From positions 1-17,129 of the forward strand of contig JAEWNN010000016.1 in NCBI GenBank assembly GCA_023457035.1: a stretch of DNA of 17,129 nucleotides, read 5' to 3'. The stretch comes from Verrucomicrobiota bacterium (GTDB lineage Bacteria; Verrucomicrobiota; Verrucomicrobiia; Opitutales; Opitutaceae). Below, in pieces: positions 6,455 through 13,376 of the stretch (the stretch's first letter is position 1; each line of letters begins with the position of its first letter). Both the position numbers and the translations under genes were made by a program. The notes under the pieces are model-generated. The model ran no database searches. It saw only the letters and a program-made list of their open reading frames with translations, and was not told the origin of the DNA.

Positions 6455-8098
6455 ATGAGCACTCCCTCCTTCGAATACCAGGAAATGTTCCCCCTCGGGC
6501 CCGACACGACCCAGTACCGCAAAGTCGACGCGCCCGCCGACCTCGTGAAGGTCGAGAAGTTCGGCGACCAGGACATGCTGGTCGTCAAACCCGAGGCCCT
6601 CGAGATCCTCGCCAACCAGGCGATGAAGGACTGCTCCTTCATGCTCCGCCCCGCGCACCTCGAGCAGGTCGCCGCCATCCTCGCCGACCCCGAGGCCTCG
6701 CCCAACGACCGCGGCGTCGCCCTCGCCATGCTGCGCAACGCCGAAGTCTCCGCGAAGGGCCTGCTGCCCTTCTGCCAGGACACCGGCACCGCCACCGTCG
6801 TCGCCAAGAAGGGCCAGCAGGTCTGGACCGGCGTCGACGACACCCTCCACCTCTCCAAGGGCATCTGGAAGACCTACACCGAGGAGAACCTCCGCTACTC
6901 CCAGACCGTGCCGTTGACCATGTACGAGGAGGTCAACAGCGGGAACAACCTCCCCGCCCAGATCGACCTCTACGCCGGCAAGGGCGACCACTACGACTTC
7001 CTCTTCGTCGCCAAGGGCGGCGGCTCCGCCAACAAGACCTACCTCTTCCAGGAGACCAAGGCCCTCCTCAATCCCGCCAGCCTCGAGAAGTTCGTGCTCG
7101 AGAAGATGGTCTACCTCGGCACCGCCGCCTGCCCGCCCTACCACCTCGCCATTGTCATCGGCGGCACCTCCGCGGAAATGAACCTCAAGACGGTGAAGCT
7201 CGCGTCCACGAAATACTACGACGCCCTGCCCACCTCCGGCAACAAGGGCGGCCGCGCCTTCCGCGACCTCGAACTCGAGGCCAAGTTCCTCAAGCTCGCC
7301 CAGCAGACCGGCATCGGCGCCCAGTTCGGCGGCAAGTACTTCGCCCTCGACGTGCGCGTCGTCCGCCTGCCCCGCCACGGCGCCTCCTGCCCCGTCGGCA
7401 TCGGCGTGTCCTGCTCGGCCGATCGCAACATCAAGGCCCGCATCGACCGCGACGGCCTCTGGGTCGAGCAGATGGAGACCAACCCCACCCGCCTCATCCC
7501 CGAGAAGTACCGCGGCGTCTACAAATCGCGCGGCGTGAAGATCGACCTCAACCGCCCGATGAAGGACATCCTCGCCGAGCTCACGAAGTACCCGATCACC
7601 ACCGAGCTCGCCCTCACCGGCACCATCATCGTCGCCCGCGACATCGCCCACGCGAAGTTCAAGGAGCGCCTCGATGCCGGCCTCGGCCTCCCGCAGTATC
7701 TCAAGGACCACCCGGTGTACTACGCCGGCCCGGCCAAGACCCCGAAGGGCCTGCCCTCCGGCTCCTTCGGCCCCACCACCGCCGGCCGCATGGACAGCTA
7801 CGTCGACCTCCTGCAGTCGAACGGCGGCTCGCTCATCATGCTCGCCAAGGGCAACCGCTCCCAGCAGGTCACCGACGCCTGCAAGAAGCACGGCGGCTTC
7901 TACCTCGGTTCGATCGGCGGCCCCGCCGCCATCCTCGCCCAGGAGAACATCAAGAAGATGGAGCTCATCGAGTATCCGGAACTTGGCATGGAGGCCGTCT
8001 ACAAGATCGAGGTCGAGGACTTCCCCGCCTTCATCCTCGTCGACGACAAGGGCAACGACTTCTTCAAGTCGATCGCCGCCTGCCCGAAGGCGCACTGA
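6455..8098 (+). CDS. fumA: fumarate hydratase class I (iron-sulfur dependent)
   Basis: This cytoplasmic TCA-cycle enzyme interconverts fumarate and L-malate with a [4Fe-4S] cluster. The predicted length is 547 residues against 548 for E. coli FumA, and it is complete with both domains fused. The three cluster cysteines are in the expected contexts: Cys107 in PFCQDTGTA, Cys226 in GTAACPPYHLA and Cys320 in GVSCSADRN, each two positions from the E. coli numbering. The C-terminal domain has the conserved GPTTAGRMDSY and the GSIGGPAA region. The ATG at 6455 matches the expected N-terminus; the frame is open upstream, but that stretch is the pyrimidine-rich leader. The gene stands alone, followed by three hairpins. 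Class I enzymes are oxygen-sensitive in many bacteria. I cannot tell a FumA from a FumB type. Confidence 0.95.
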   Translation: MSTPSFEYQEMFPLGPDTTQYRKVDAPADLVKVEKFGDQDMLVVKPEALEILANQAMKDCSFMLRPAHLEQVAAILADPEASPNDRGVALAMLRNAEVSAKGLLPFCQDTGTATVVAKKGQQVWTGVDDTLHLSKGIWKTYTEENLRYSQTVPLTMYEEVNSGNNLPAQIDLYAGKGDHYDFLFVAKGGGSANKTYLFQETKALLNPASLEKFVLEKMVYLGTAACPPYHLAIVIGGTSAEMNLKTVKLASTKYYDALPTSGNKGGRAFRDLELEAKFLKLAQQTGIGAQFGGKYFALDVRVVRLPRHGASCPVGIGVSCSADRNIKARIDRDGLWVEQMETNPTRLIPEKYRGVYKSRGVKIDLNRPMKDILAELTKYPITTELALTGTIIVARDIAHAKFKERLDAGLGLPQYLKDHPVYYAGPAKTPKGLPSGSFGPTTAGRMDSYVDLLQSNGGSLIMLAKGNRSQQVTDACKKHGGFYLGSIGGPAAILAQENIKKMELIEYPELGMEAVYKIEVEDFPAFILVDDKGNDFFKSIAACPKAH

Positions 8099-8100
8099 AG

Positions 8101-8126
8101 AGGAAACGGCGCGAACGCCGTTTCCT
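8101..8126 (+). other. perfect 11-bp hairpin immediately after the fumarase stop
   Basis: AGGAAACGGCG (8101-8111) and CGCCGTTTCCT (8116-8126) form a perfect 11-bp stem with a CGAA tetraloop. It starts 2 bases after the stop codon. No T tract follows. It may protect the mRNA 3' end or pause transcription ahead of the terminator at 8164-8196. Confidence 0.6.
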
Positions 8127-8131
8127 GAGGC

Positions 8132-8148
8132 GGCAGGCGTTGCCTGCC
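8132..8148 (+). repeat. short hairpin between two larger hairpins
   Basis: GGCAGGC (8132-8138) and GCCTGCC (8142-8148) pair around a 3-base loop (GTT). It is the middle of three consecutive stem-loops downstream of fumarase. Confidence 0.45.
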
Positions 8149-8163
8149 TCCTCGACCATTCCG

Positions 8164-8196
8164 ACGGCCGCGCCACCAGCGCGGCCGTTTTCTTTT
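8164..8196 (+). terminator. intrinsic terminator of the fumarase gene
   Basis: ACGGCCGCGC (8164-8173) and GCGCGGCCGT (8179-8188) form a perfect 10-bp GC-rich stem with a CACCA loop, followed by TTTCTTTT (8189-8196). It lies 65 bases after the fumarase stop. The minus strand has no T tract at the other end. Confidence 0.9.
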
Positions 8197-8315
8197 CTCC
8201 ACCGGCGACAGCTTTCCGCCTGCGCGTGGCCCGGCGCTTCAGCCCGGGCCGCCGGATCCGATCCCGCTCCCCGGCACCCGACAGGGTGCGCCCCCCCCGG
8301 CGCGAGCGATCCGCC

Positions 8316-8993
8316 TCACTTCGGTGCGCGCATCGTGGCCTGCTTGAACGCCTGGTTGGCGGCCCGCAACGCCGTCCAGTCCTGCAGGTAGTCGAACGCG
8401 AGGAACTGGTGCAGCGTGATGATCAGCCAGAACACGAGCTGGAAGCGCAGCTTGCCGGTCTTGTGCCGGAAATGCCGTTGCGCGAGGAACGCGCCGGGCC
8501 AGCCCCCGAGCAGCGCCACCAGGTGCAGCGAACTCTCCGCCACCCGCCACTGGCCGTGGCGCGCCCGGAGCTTGTCGAGCCAATACACGAGGAAGCCGAT
8601 CACCGAGAGGCCCAGGACGCAGCCGACGACCAGCCGCCAATCGTTGCGCCCCGCCAGCCGGAAGAGCGCATAGCCCGGCGCCGCCAGCAGGACCAGCAAC
8701 TCGAGCAGATGCCAGAAGCGGATGCGCCCGCCGTCGTTGTGGTGTTCGACCTCCTGGGCCGTGATCCGCCCCGCCTCGTCGCGGCCCAGCCGGAACTCGA
8801 CCACATCGCCCACCTCGGGCCGCTTGTGCTCCACCACGAAATCGTCGCGCTGGAGCGGGATCCGATGTTTCTCGAACGAGAGCGTCCCGCGGCCCCGGGT
8901 CTGGTCCCACTCGACGATCCGGGCGGTGAGCTTGATCCCGGGCCCCTTCGGGGCGACGGCACGGGAGGCATCGGGGTAGGCGATATGGGCCAT
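8316..8993 (-). CDS. cold-shock-like domain plus DUF1294 membrane protein
   Basis: A 225-residue protein of the known CSD-DUF1294 architecture; its biochemical role is not established. Residues about 22-84 form a cold-shock-type OB fold (ARIVEWDQTRGRGTLSFE, then RPEVGDVVEFRLG and GRITAQEVEHH). Its RNP1-like segment is GRGTLSF and lacks the aromatic residues of the usual GYGFI, so nucleic-acid binding may be weaker or different. Four membrane helices follow at about 94-113, 119-138, 154-172 and 185-202. The DUF1294 signature is clear: DKLRARHGQWRVAESSLHL, then LLGGWPGAFLAQRHFRHKTGK. The start at 8993 places the OB fold near the N-terminus. It has no Shine-Dalgarno. It lies 63 bases downstream of the secreted-protein gene and could be the last gene of a minus-strand run, though its role seems unrelated to sugar degradation. 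Confidence 0.85.
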   Translation of the reverse strand: MAHIAYPDASRAVAPKGPGIKLTARIVEWDQTRGRGTLSFEKHRIPLQRDDFVVEHKRPEVGDVVEFRLGRDEAGRITAQEVEHHNDGGRIRFWHLLELLVLLAAPGYALFRLAGRNDWRLVVGCVLGLSVIGFLVYWLDKLRARHGQWRVAESSLHLVALLGGWPGAFLAQRHFRHKTGKLRFQLVFWLIITLHQFLAFDYLQDWTALRAANQAFKQATMRAPK

Positions 8994-9056
8994 GCCACCA
9001 CTACAACGGCGACGTTCCCGCCCACGGCAATTCCGGAATCGTCCCGCGCCGGACCG

Positions 9057-9662
9057 TCACTCCGCCGGAACGGCGCTGGGCCGGGTCACCGCGTTGGGTG
9101 CGATCGTCGTATCGACCAGCAGACCCGCGACCGCCGTCAGGAACGTCCCCCGCGCCGTGTCGTCGCGGAACCCGAAATTCCGGTGTCCGCCGTCCTCGCC
9201 CCACTCGGCGATGCAGGCCTCGATGTCCTGACCGGTGATGCTCATCGCCTTCTCGTAGGTGAAGAAGCGATAACCCTCGCCCACCTTCGCGATGAACGCG
9301 AAGTAGCAGTCGCCGCGCTCCGCGGGCGCGGCGAAGGTCACCAGCACCCCGGCCGGCGCCTCCACTACCTCGACCGCGAGTGCCGCCGCAAACTCCGGCC
9401 CGACAATCTCGCGCGCCGCCTCCTGCAGCCGATCGACCCGGCCCGCCTGTAAATCGTCGTAGAACGCGCCCTGCGTCCGGTGCGCCCACTTCGGCAGCAG
9501 GCGATGCTCGAAGTAGTAGAGCTTCTGGTGCGGCGTCGGTTCCTCGGCCGCCTCGGCCGCCGCGGGTGGCGCGGGTGGCGCGGGTGCCACCGGATCGGCG
9601 GCAAGGATCGGAAGCGACGCAAGAACCAGGACCGGCAGGAGCAGCCAACGACGAAGTTTCAT
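9057..9662 (-). CDS. small secreted protein of unknown function
   Basis: I do not recognise a family. The 201-residue product begins with a clear signal peptide: MKLRR, then a hydrophobic stretch to about residue 21, with likely cleavage after ILA. A Pro/Ala/Glu-rich spacer runs to about residue 43. The mature part contains a short helical segment (KLYYFEHRLLPKWAHRTQGA), a beta-rich middle (LAVEVVEAPAGVLVTFAAP, then GDCYFAFIAKVGEGYRFFTY) and a Glu/Gly/His-containing stretch (IAEWGEDGGHRNFGFRDD). One cysteine remains in the mature domain. I chose the ATG at 9662 because it starts directly at the signal peptide; the frame is open 26 codons further up without a matching feature. It is 129 bases after the DUF4380-like gene on the same strand, so it may or may not share its transcript. 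Confidence 0.7.
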   Translation of the reverse strand: MKLRRWLLLPVLVLASLPILAADPVAPAPPAPPAAAEAAEEPTPHQKLYYFEHRLLPKWAHRTQGAFYDDLQAGRVDRLQEAAREIVGPEFAAALAVEVVEAPAGVLVTFAAPAERGDCYFAFIAKVGEGYRFFTYEKAMSITGQDIEACIAEWGEDGGHRNFGFRDDTARGTFLTAVAGLLVDTTIAPNAVTRPSAVPAE

Positions 9663-9791
9663 CGGATGGAGGGTTTGATGAGGGTATTTGGGGCAGGTGG
9701 GAACAGCCCCAGCGTGGTCCCTCCGCCTCCGAAAAGTCAATGCAACCGCCGACCGAACCGGGACCGCCGCACGGTCGCGCCCGGGGCCGGC

Positions 9792-10715
9792 TCACGGTGC
9801 GTCCGTGAGCGACAGATACATCGAGAACTCGCCCGCCGCCCCCGCCCGCCACTGCGGCGAGAACTGCTCGATCTCCACCACCGGCGCCCGCGGCTCGCCG
9901 ATGTAGACCTGGGTGTAGAAGCCGTCGTCGGGCGCGGCCTCCACCGGCCCGCGGCTCTCGCCGCACTCCAGCGCCAGCCGGTATCCGCCGACTCGCGCCA
10001 CCAGCGTCTGCGGCGGGAAGGCGAGCTTGTCGGACTTGTCGGCGATCGACACCACCACCCCGCCCGCCACCTCCTCGACCCCGGCGGGCAACGGCAGGTC
10101 GGGCTGCAGGTTCGGCCCGACCGCCCCGCCCACGCGGAAGTACCCGCGCGGCCACTTCGCGCTCGGCGCCGTGCGCAGCTCAACCTTCGTCTCGGGCGGC
10201 GTCTGCAAGATCTGGATCACCTGCACGGCGCGTGTGCCGCCCGCGGCCACGGCGACGCGGCAGGCCAGGCGCTCGCCGGCCGGCTCGTAGATGCGGGCCA
10301 GGCGCGGGTAGCCGTCGCCGGCGTCGGGCACGAGCAACTCCAACCGATCGCCGGAAAGCTTCACGCTCTCGGCGGCGGAGAACTCCCACGCCGCCGGCGG
10401 TGGCCAGACCCAGAGCGACTGGGGCCCCAGCCAGACGCGGTGACCGCTCCAGCCCATCCGGTCCTCGCGGGTCGCCGTCTCCAGCATGAGGTTGCAGGCC
10501 CCCGCCGCGGCGGGGCCGAAGTGCACCAGGCGCCCCCGCTCCACCGAGACCACCGCCCGCCATCGGGCGGTGACCAGTTCGTAGGCGCGCTCGCCGTGCC
10601 AGGTGGTCGGGGACCACGCTTCGGTGCCGGCCGCGGGCTCGGCGGCTTTCACGGCGACGTGCGCCACGCAGGTGGCGAGCACGAGGCCGCCAAGGATCGT
10701 CACGGACAGATTCAT
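9792..10715 (-). CDS. secreted DUF4380-like protein (aldose-epimerase-like fold)
   Basis: A 307-residue exported protein. An N-terminal signal sequence covers about residues 1-25. The segment GWSGHRVWLGPQSLWVWPPP (residues 88-107) matches the GGHRLWLGPE-type signature I associate with DUF4380, whose members have a galactose-mutarotase-like beta-sandwich. The rest (YELVTARWRAVVSVERGRLV, NLMLETA, PRLARIYEPAGERLACRV) fits a beta-sandwich that might bind or process sugars, but no enzyme activity can be assigned. The ATG at 10715 overlaps the stop of the GH9 gene as ATGA, and the leader inside the GH9 coding end is pyrimidine-rich. Tight coupling to GH9 suggests a joint role on the same polysaccharide or its products. 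Confidence 0.75.
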   Translation of the reverse strand: MNLSVTILGGLVLATCVAHVAVKAAEPAAGTEAWSPTTWHGERAYELVTARWRAVVSVERGRLVHFGPAAAGACNLMLETATREDRMGWSGHRVWLGPQSLWVWPPPAAWEFSAAESVKLSGDRLELLVPDAGDGYPRLARIYEPAGERLACRVAVAAGGTRAVQVIQILQTPPETKVELRTAPSAKWPRGYFRVGGAVGPNLQPDLPLPAGVEEVAGGVVVSIADKSDKLAFPPQTLVARVGGYRLALECGESRGPVEAAPDDGFYTQVYIGEPRAPVVEIEQFSPQWRAGAAGEFSMYLSLTDAP

Positions 10716-13264
10716 CGGAGAGGGGAGTTGAGCAGCCGGTCGGCCGCCAGCACCAGGAACAGGTAGTCGGTGGTGCCGCCGCCGAGCACGTACTCGGTCT
10801 GCTGCCAGAGATACGGCCATTCGAGCAACTCCGGAAAATCGGGCCGGATGAGCGCCGTACCCGAGACGCTGCCGCCGGGCAGATGCGCCCGGTCCGCCCG
10901 GTTGAAGCCGTAGGCCTGCGTCACCGACTTCGCACCCACGCCGGAGACGAACGACGCGGTGTTCGGCCCGGGATGGCAGCCGAGGATGAAGTTGAGCGCA
11001 TGCAGCATCGGTTCGCGCGGGAAGAGCTCCGGCCACGCCCGATGCAGATAGTACTGCTCCACCCCGAAATGCTGGATCTGCCAGCCCGCGCCCCAGATGT
11101 CGGGCTCGTAGGGCACGCCGTACGGCGTGCGTTTCTCCAGTTCCGCCTGCTGCGCGCGGAAGGCATGGACCGCCTCGGTCACGGCACGGGTGAACCCCGC
11201 GTCGCCGATGGCCGCCAACGCCCGCCCGACCAGCCAGGCCAGCCGCGGCCGGCGCGGGTGCTCCTTGTCGCCGCGGATATTCGCGCAGATCGCCTCGCGC
11301 TGGGCGACAAGGTAGTCGGCATAGCTGCGCTCGCCGGTGGTGAGCAGCAGCTCCACCGCGAGCTGGATCCGCGGGCTCGGGAAACCCTTCATCCACGGAG
11401 CCGGAGGCGCCTTCGTCTCGTCGGTGTCGCGCCAGATCTCCCGCGCGTACGCCAGGCACTCGGCCGCGAGCGGATCGTTGTATCCGCGCAGCGCGCGCGC
11501 CGCCGCGGCAAGGCCCGCGCCGGTCTGGAACTCGCGGAACGGGTTGTCCTCGGTGAACACCCAGCGGTCGTCCGGCGAGCCGCGCACGCCGCCGTCGATC
11601 GCCGGCGGCTGCGCCGGTGCGGCCTTCGGGTCGAAGACGGCGTTGTCCGTCTGCATCGAGAACTCGCCGAGGTGCACGTACTGGCGCTTCGTCGGCACGA
11701 TGATGCCGCGGTAGAACCGCCCCAGCGCGCGGCGCCCGCCGAGCACCGTGGCCAGCCCGTGCTCGATCTGCTGGAGCACGTCGGGTTTCCCGTCGGGCCG
11801 CTGGATCTCGACCACGCGGTTCAGCGGATCGATCGTCGTGCCGTCGTAGTCGACTTGAAACTCCTCATACGCGAGCGCCAGCCCATGGACCGTGCCGATC
11901 TGCGACTCGATGCGCAGGTCGTCGTCGCCAGCATCGTGCCAGCCGCCGTGGTTGAGCCCGGGCACGGGTTCGCCGGGCTGGAACCGGCAGAGCGTCGAGG
12001 GGCCCTGCGCGTAGCCGTCGAAATGGGTGAAGCCGACCGGGGCCATGCGGGCGTCGTCGAGATGGCAGGCGCCGTGCCAGACGCGGTAGCGGTCGTTGAT
12101 GCGCATGTGGCACATCTGGATCGGCAGGAAGTACTCGAGCGTGGGCTGCCATACGCCGCGGGCGTAGACGTCGGCGGCGATGCGGAAGGCGTGGGTGCGC
12201 ACTTCGCCGTAGCTCACCACGTACAGCCCCGGCGCGGTGATCGCGGTGAAGTCGAGCCGCAGATAGTCGAAGCGCAGGAAACGTCCCCACTCCTCGGCCT
12301 TCGCCTCCAGCACCGGCTCGAGCAAACCGTCGGCCCCCACGCGCGAGACCACGACGGGGAAGCGTCGCGTATCCGTGCGGTCGAGTTCGACGATGGCCCA
12401 CTTCGGCTGGGCCGGATGGTAGCCGACCTGCGAAACCTGCACGACCGGGGCCGACCGGAAGCCCGGCAACGCGTGCGGGGTGACCAGCCAGTTGATCGCG
12501 CTCGTCGTCGCCCCGGCGGCGACGGTGGAGCGGACGACGAACCAGCCGTTGCTGTGCTGCGCGCGGCCGTCGACAAGTTCGAGCGTGCCGCCGGCGTCGC
12601 AGCGGATCGTGGTGCGCAGCGAATCATCCTCGGGGGCGACGGTGAGGGTGCGGCCGGTGGCGAGCGGTGCCTGCTGGTATTCGCCTGCGGCATCGAGCAC
12701 GCCGGGGCCGTTGGGCTGCAGCGGGAAGAGGCCGGAGCCGCTGTCGGCGGTGAACGCCCTGCCGAAGAGCAGGCCGGGGAAGAACTCGAAGTTGAAGCCC
12801 ACCCGGCCGATCCACTCCGCCGGCAGCGGCGCATCGAGGTCGACCACGAGGCGGAACGCCGTGCCCTCGGGACGGATGCGCACGGTGTAGCCGAACTTCA
12901 GATCCGGGTACTCGATCGGGTTGAATCCCTGGCGGTTCTTCGACTCGTCGGGGAACGAGCAGTGCACGCTCACCTCGCCCGTGGCGCGGTCGACCATGCG
13001 TTTGCCCACGACCGGGGTGGGCTGCCACTGGCCGGGGGTGCGATCGAGGCGGAGATCGCCGTTGGTGGCGAGGCGCTGGCCGTTGAGGATGAACCCCACG
13101 CCGCCCTGGTGCCCCTCGGGGTAGTAGTCGTGCGCGAGCATCACGTTGAGCCCGGGCATCTCCAGGTATTCGAGGTCGTTGAGGCGGAGTTGCGCCGGCT
13201 CGGCGGCGGAGAGGGAGGCCGTGGCAAGGAGCATGGCAGTGGTGAGGCAACGGAGACGGTGCAT
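10712..13264 (-). CDS. secreted glycoside hydrolase family 9 (endoglucanase-like)
   Basis: GH9 enzymes are inverting beta-glycosidases, mostly acting on beta-1,4-glucans. The 850-residue precursor has a signal peptide (cleavage near residue 20, SLSA-AEP). Residues about 25-270 form an N-terminal beta-rich module that I cannot assign. Residues about 275-365 form the Ig-like domain typical of GH9 (VSQVGYHPAQPKWAIVEL). The (alpha/alpha)6 catalytic domain covers about 368-850. The GGWHDAGDDD motif supplies Asp444 and Asp447, and TEYVLGGGTTDYLFLVLA supplies the likely acid Glu824. The usual Gly-x-Asn-Pro region is present in altered form as GCHPGPNTASFVSGVGAKS, but the normal PHHR histidine motif is not seen. 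Substrate could therefore differ from cellulose. I chose the ATG at 13264; the open frame upstream runs into a palindromic repeat. Downstream it is coupled to the DUF4380-like gene. Confidence 0.85.
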   Translation of the reverse strand: MHRLRCLTTAMLLATASLSAAEPAQLRLNDLEYLEMPGLNVMLAHDYYPEGHQGGVGFILNGQRLATNGDLRLDRTPGQWQPTPVVGKRMVDRATGEVSVHCSFPDESKNRQGFNPIEYPDLKFGYTVRIRPEGTAFRLVVDLDAPLPAEWIGRVGFNFEFFPGLLFGRAFTADSGSGLFPLQPNGPGVLDAAGEYQQAPLATGRTLTVAPEDDSLRTTIRCDAGGTLELVDGRAQHSNGWFVVRSTVAAGATTSAINWLVTPHALPGFRSAPVVQVSQVGYHPAQPKWAIVELDRTDTRRFPVVVSRVGADGLLEPVLEAKAEEWGRFLRFDYLRLDFTAITAPGLYVVSYGEVRTHAFRIAADVYARGVWQPTLEYFLPIQMCHMRINDRYRVWHGACHLDDARMAPVGFTHFDGYAQGPSTLCRFQPGEPVPGLNHGGWHDAGDDDLRIESQIGTVHGLALAYEEFQVDYDGTTIDPLNRVVEIQRPDGKPDVLQQIEHGLATVLGGRRALGRFYRGIIVPTKRQYVHLGEFSMQTDNAVFDPKAAPAQPPAIDGGVRGSPDDRWVFTEDNPFREFQTGAGLAAAARALRGYNDPLAAECLAYAREIWRDTDETKAPPAPWMKGFPSPRIQLAVELLLTTGERSYADYLVAQREAICANIRGDKEHPRRPRLAWLVGRALAAIGDAGFTRAVTEAVHAFRAQQAELEKRTPYGVPYEPDIWGAGWQIQHFGVEQYYLHRAWPELFPREPMLHALNFILGCHPGPNTASFVSGVGAKSVTQAYGFNRADRAHLPGGSVSGTALIRPDFPELLEWPYLWQQTEYVLGGGTTDYLFLVLAADRLLNSPLR

Positions 13265-13286
13265 GGGGAGGAAAAGCTGTCTGAGC

Positions 13287-13360
13287 GCAGGCGCCTGTTT
13301 GCAGGCGACTCCGGTGTCCGGGTTTCGCCGAGCGCTGATCGCCTGCAAGCAGGCTCCTAC
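13287..13360 (-). repeat. REPIN-like pair of inverted REP palindromes
   Basis: Two 16-base arms face each other: GCCTGTTTGCAGGCGA (13293-13308) and TCGCCTGCAAGCAGGC (13339-13354), with one T/G mismatch and a 30-base spacer. Each arm is itself a small hairpin (GCCTG-4 bases-CAGGC). On the minus strand the right arm is headed by GTAG at 13360-13357, the tetranucleotide that precedes REP palindromes handled by RAYT transposases; the left arm is headed by GCAG (13287-13290). It fills most of the 112-base gap between the GH3 and GH9 genes. REP identity is inference from form. Confidence 0.7.
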
Positions 13361-13376
13361 TTTCGGCGGCGGCACG

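Noticed and set aside
6446..8176. Long minus-strand open frame opposite fumarase
   Set aside because: It is Gly/Glu/Val/Asp-rich without any domain, while the plus strand encodes a full-length fumarase with its three cysteines.
9663..9791. Terminator between the DUF4380-like gene and the small secreted gene
   Set aside because: CGACCG and CGGTCG pair over 6 bp on the minus strand, but the TTTT lies well away from the stem. The evidence is too weak to call.
13265..13375. N-terminal extension of GH9 upstream of 13264
   Set aside because: The extension would translate the REPIN-like element and would place the signal peptide internally. The ATG at 13264 puts the signal peptide at the start.
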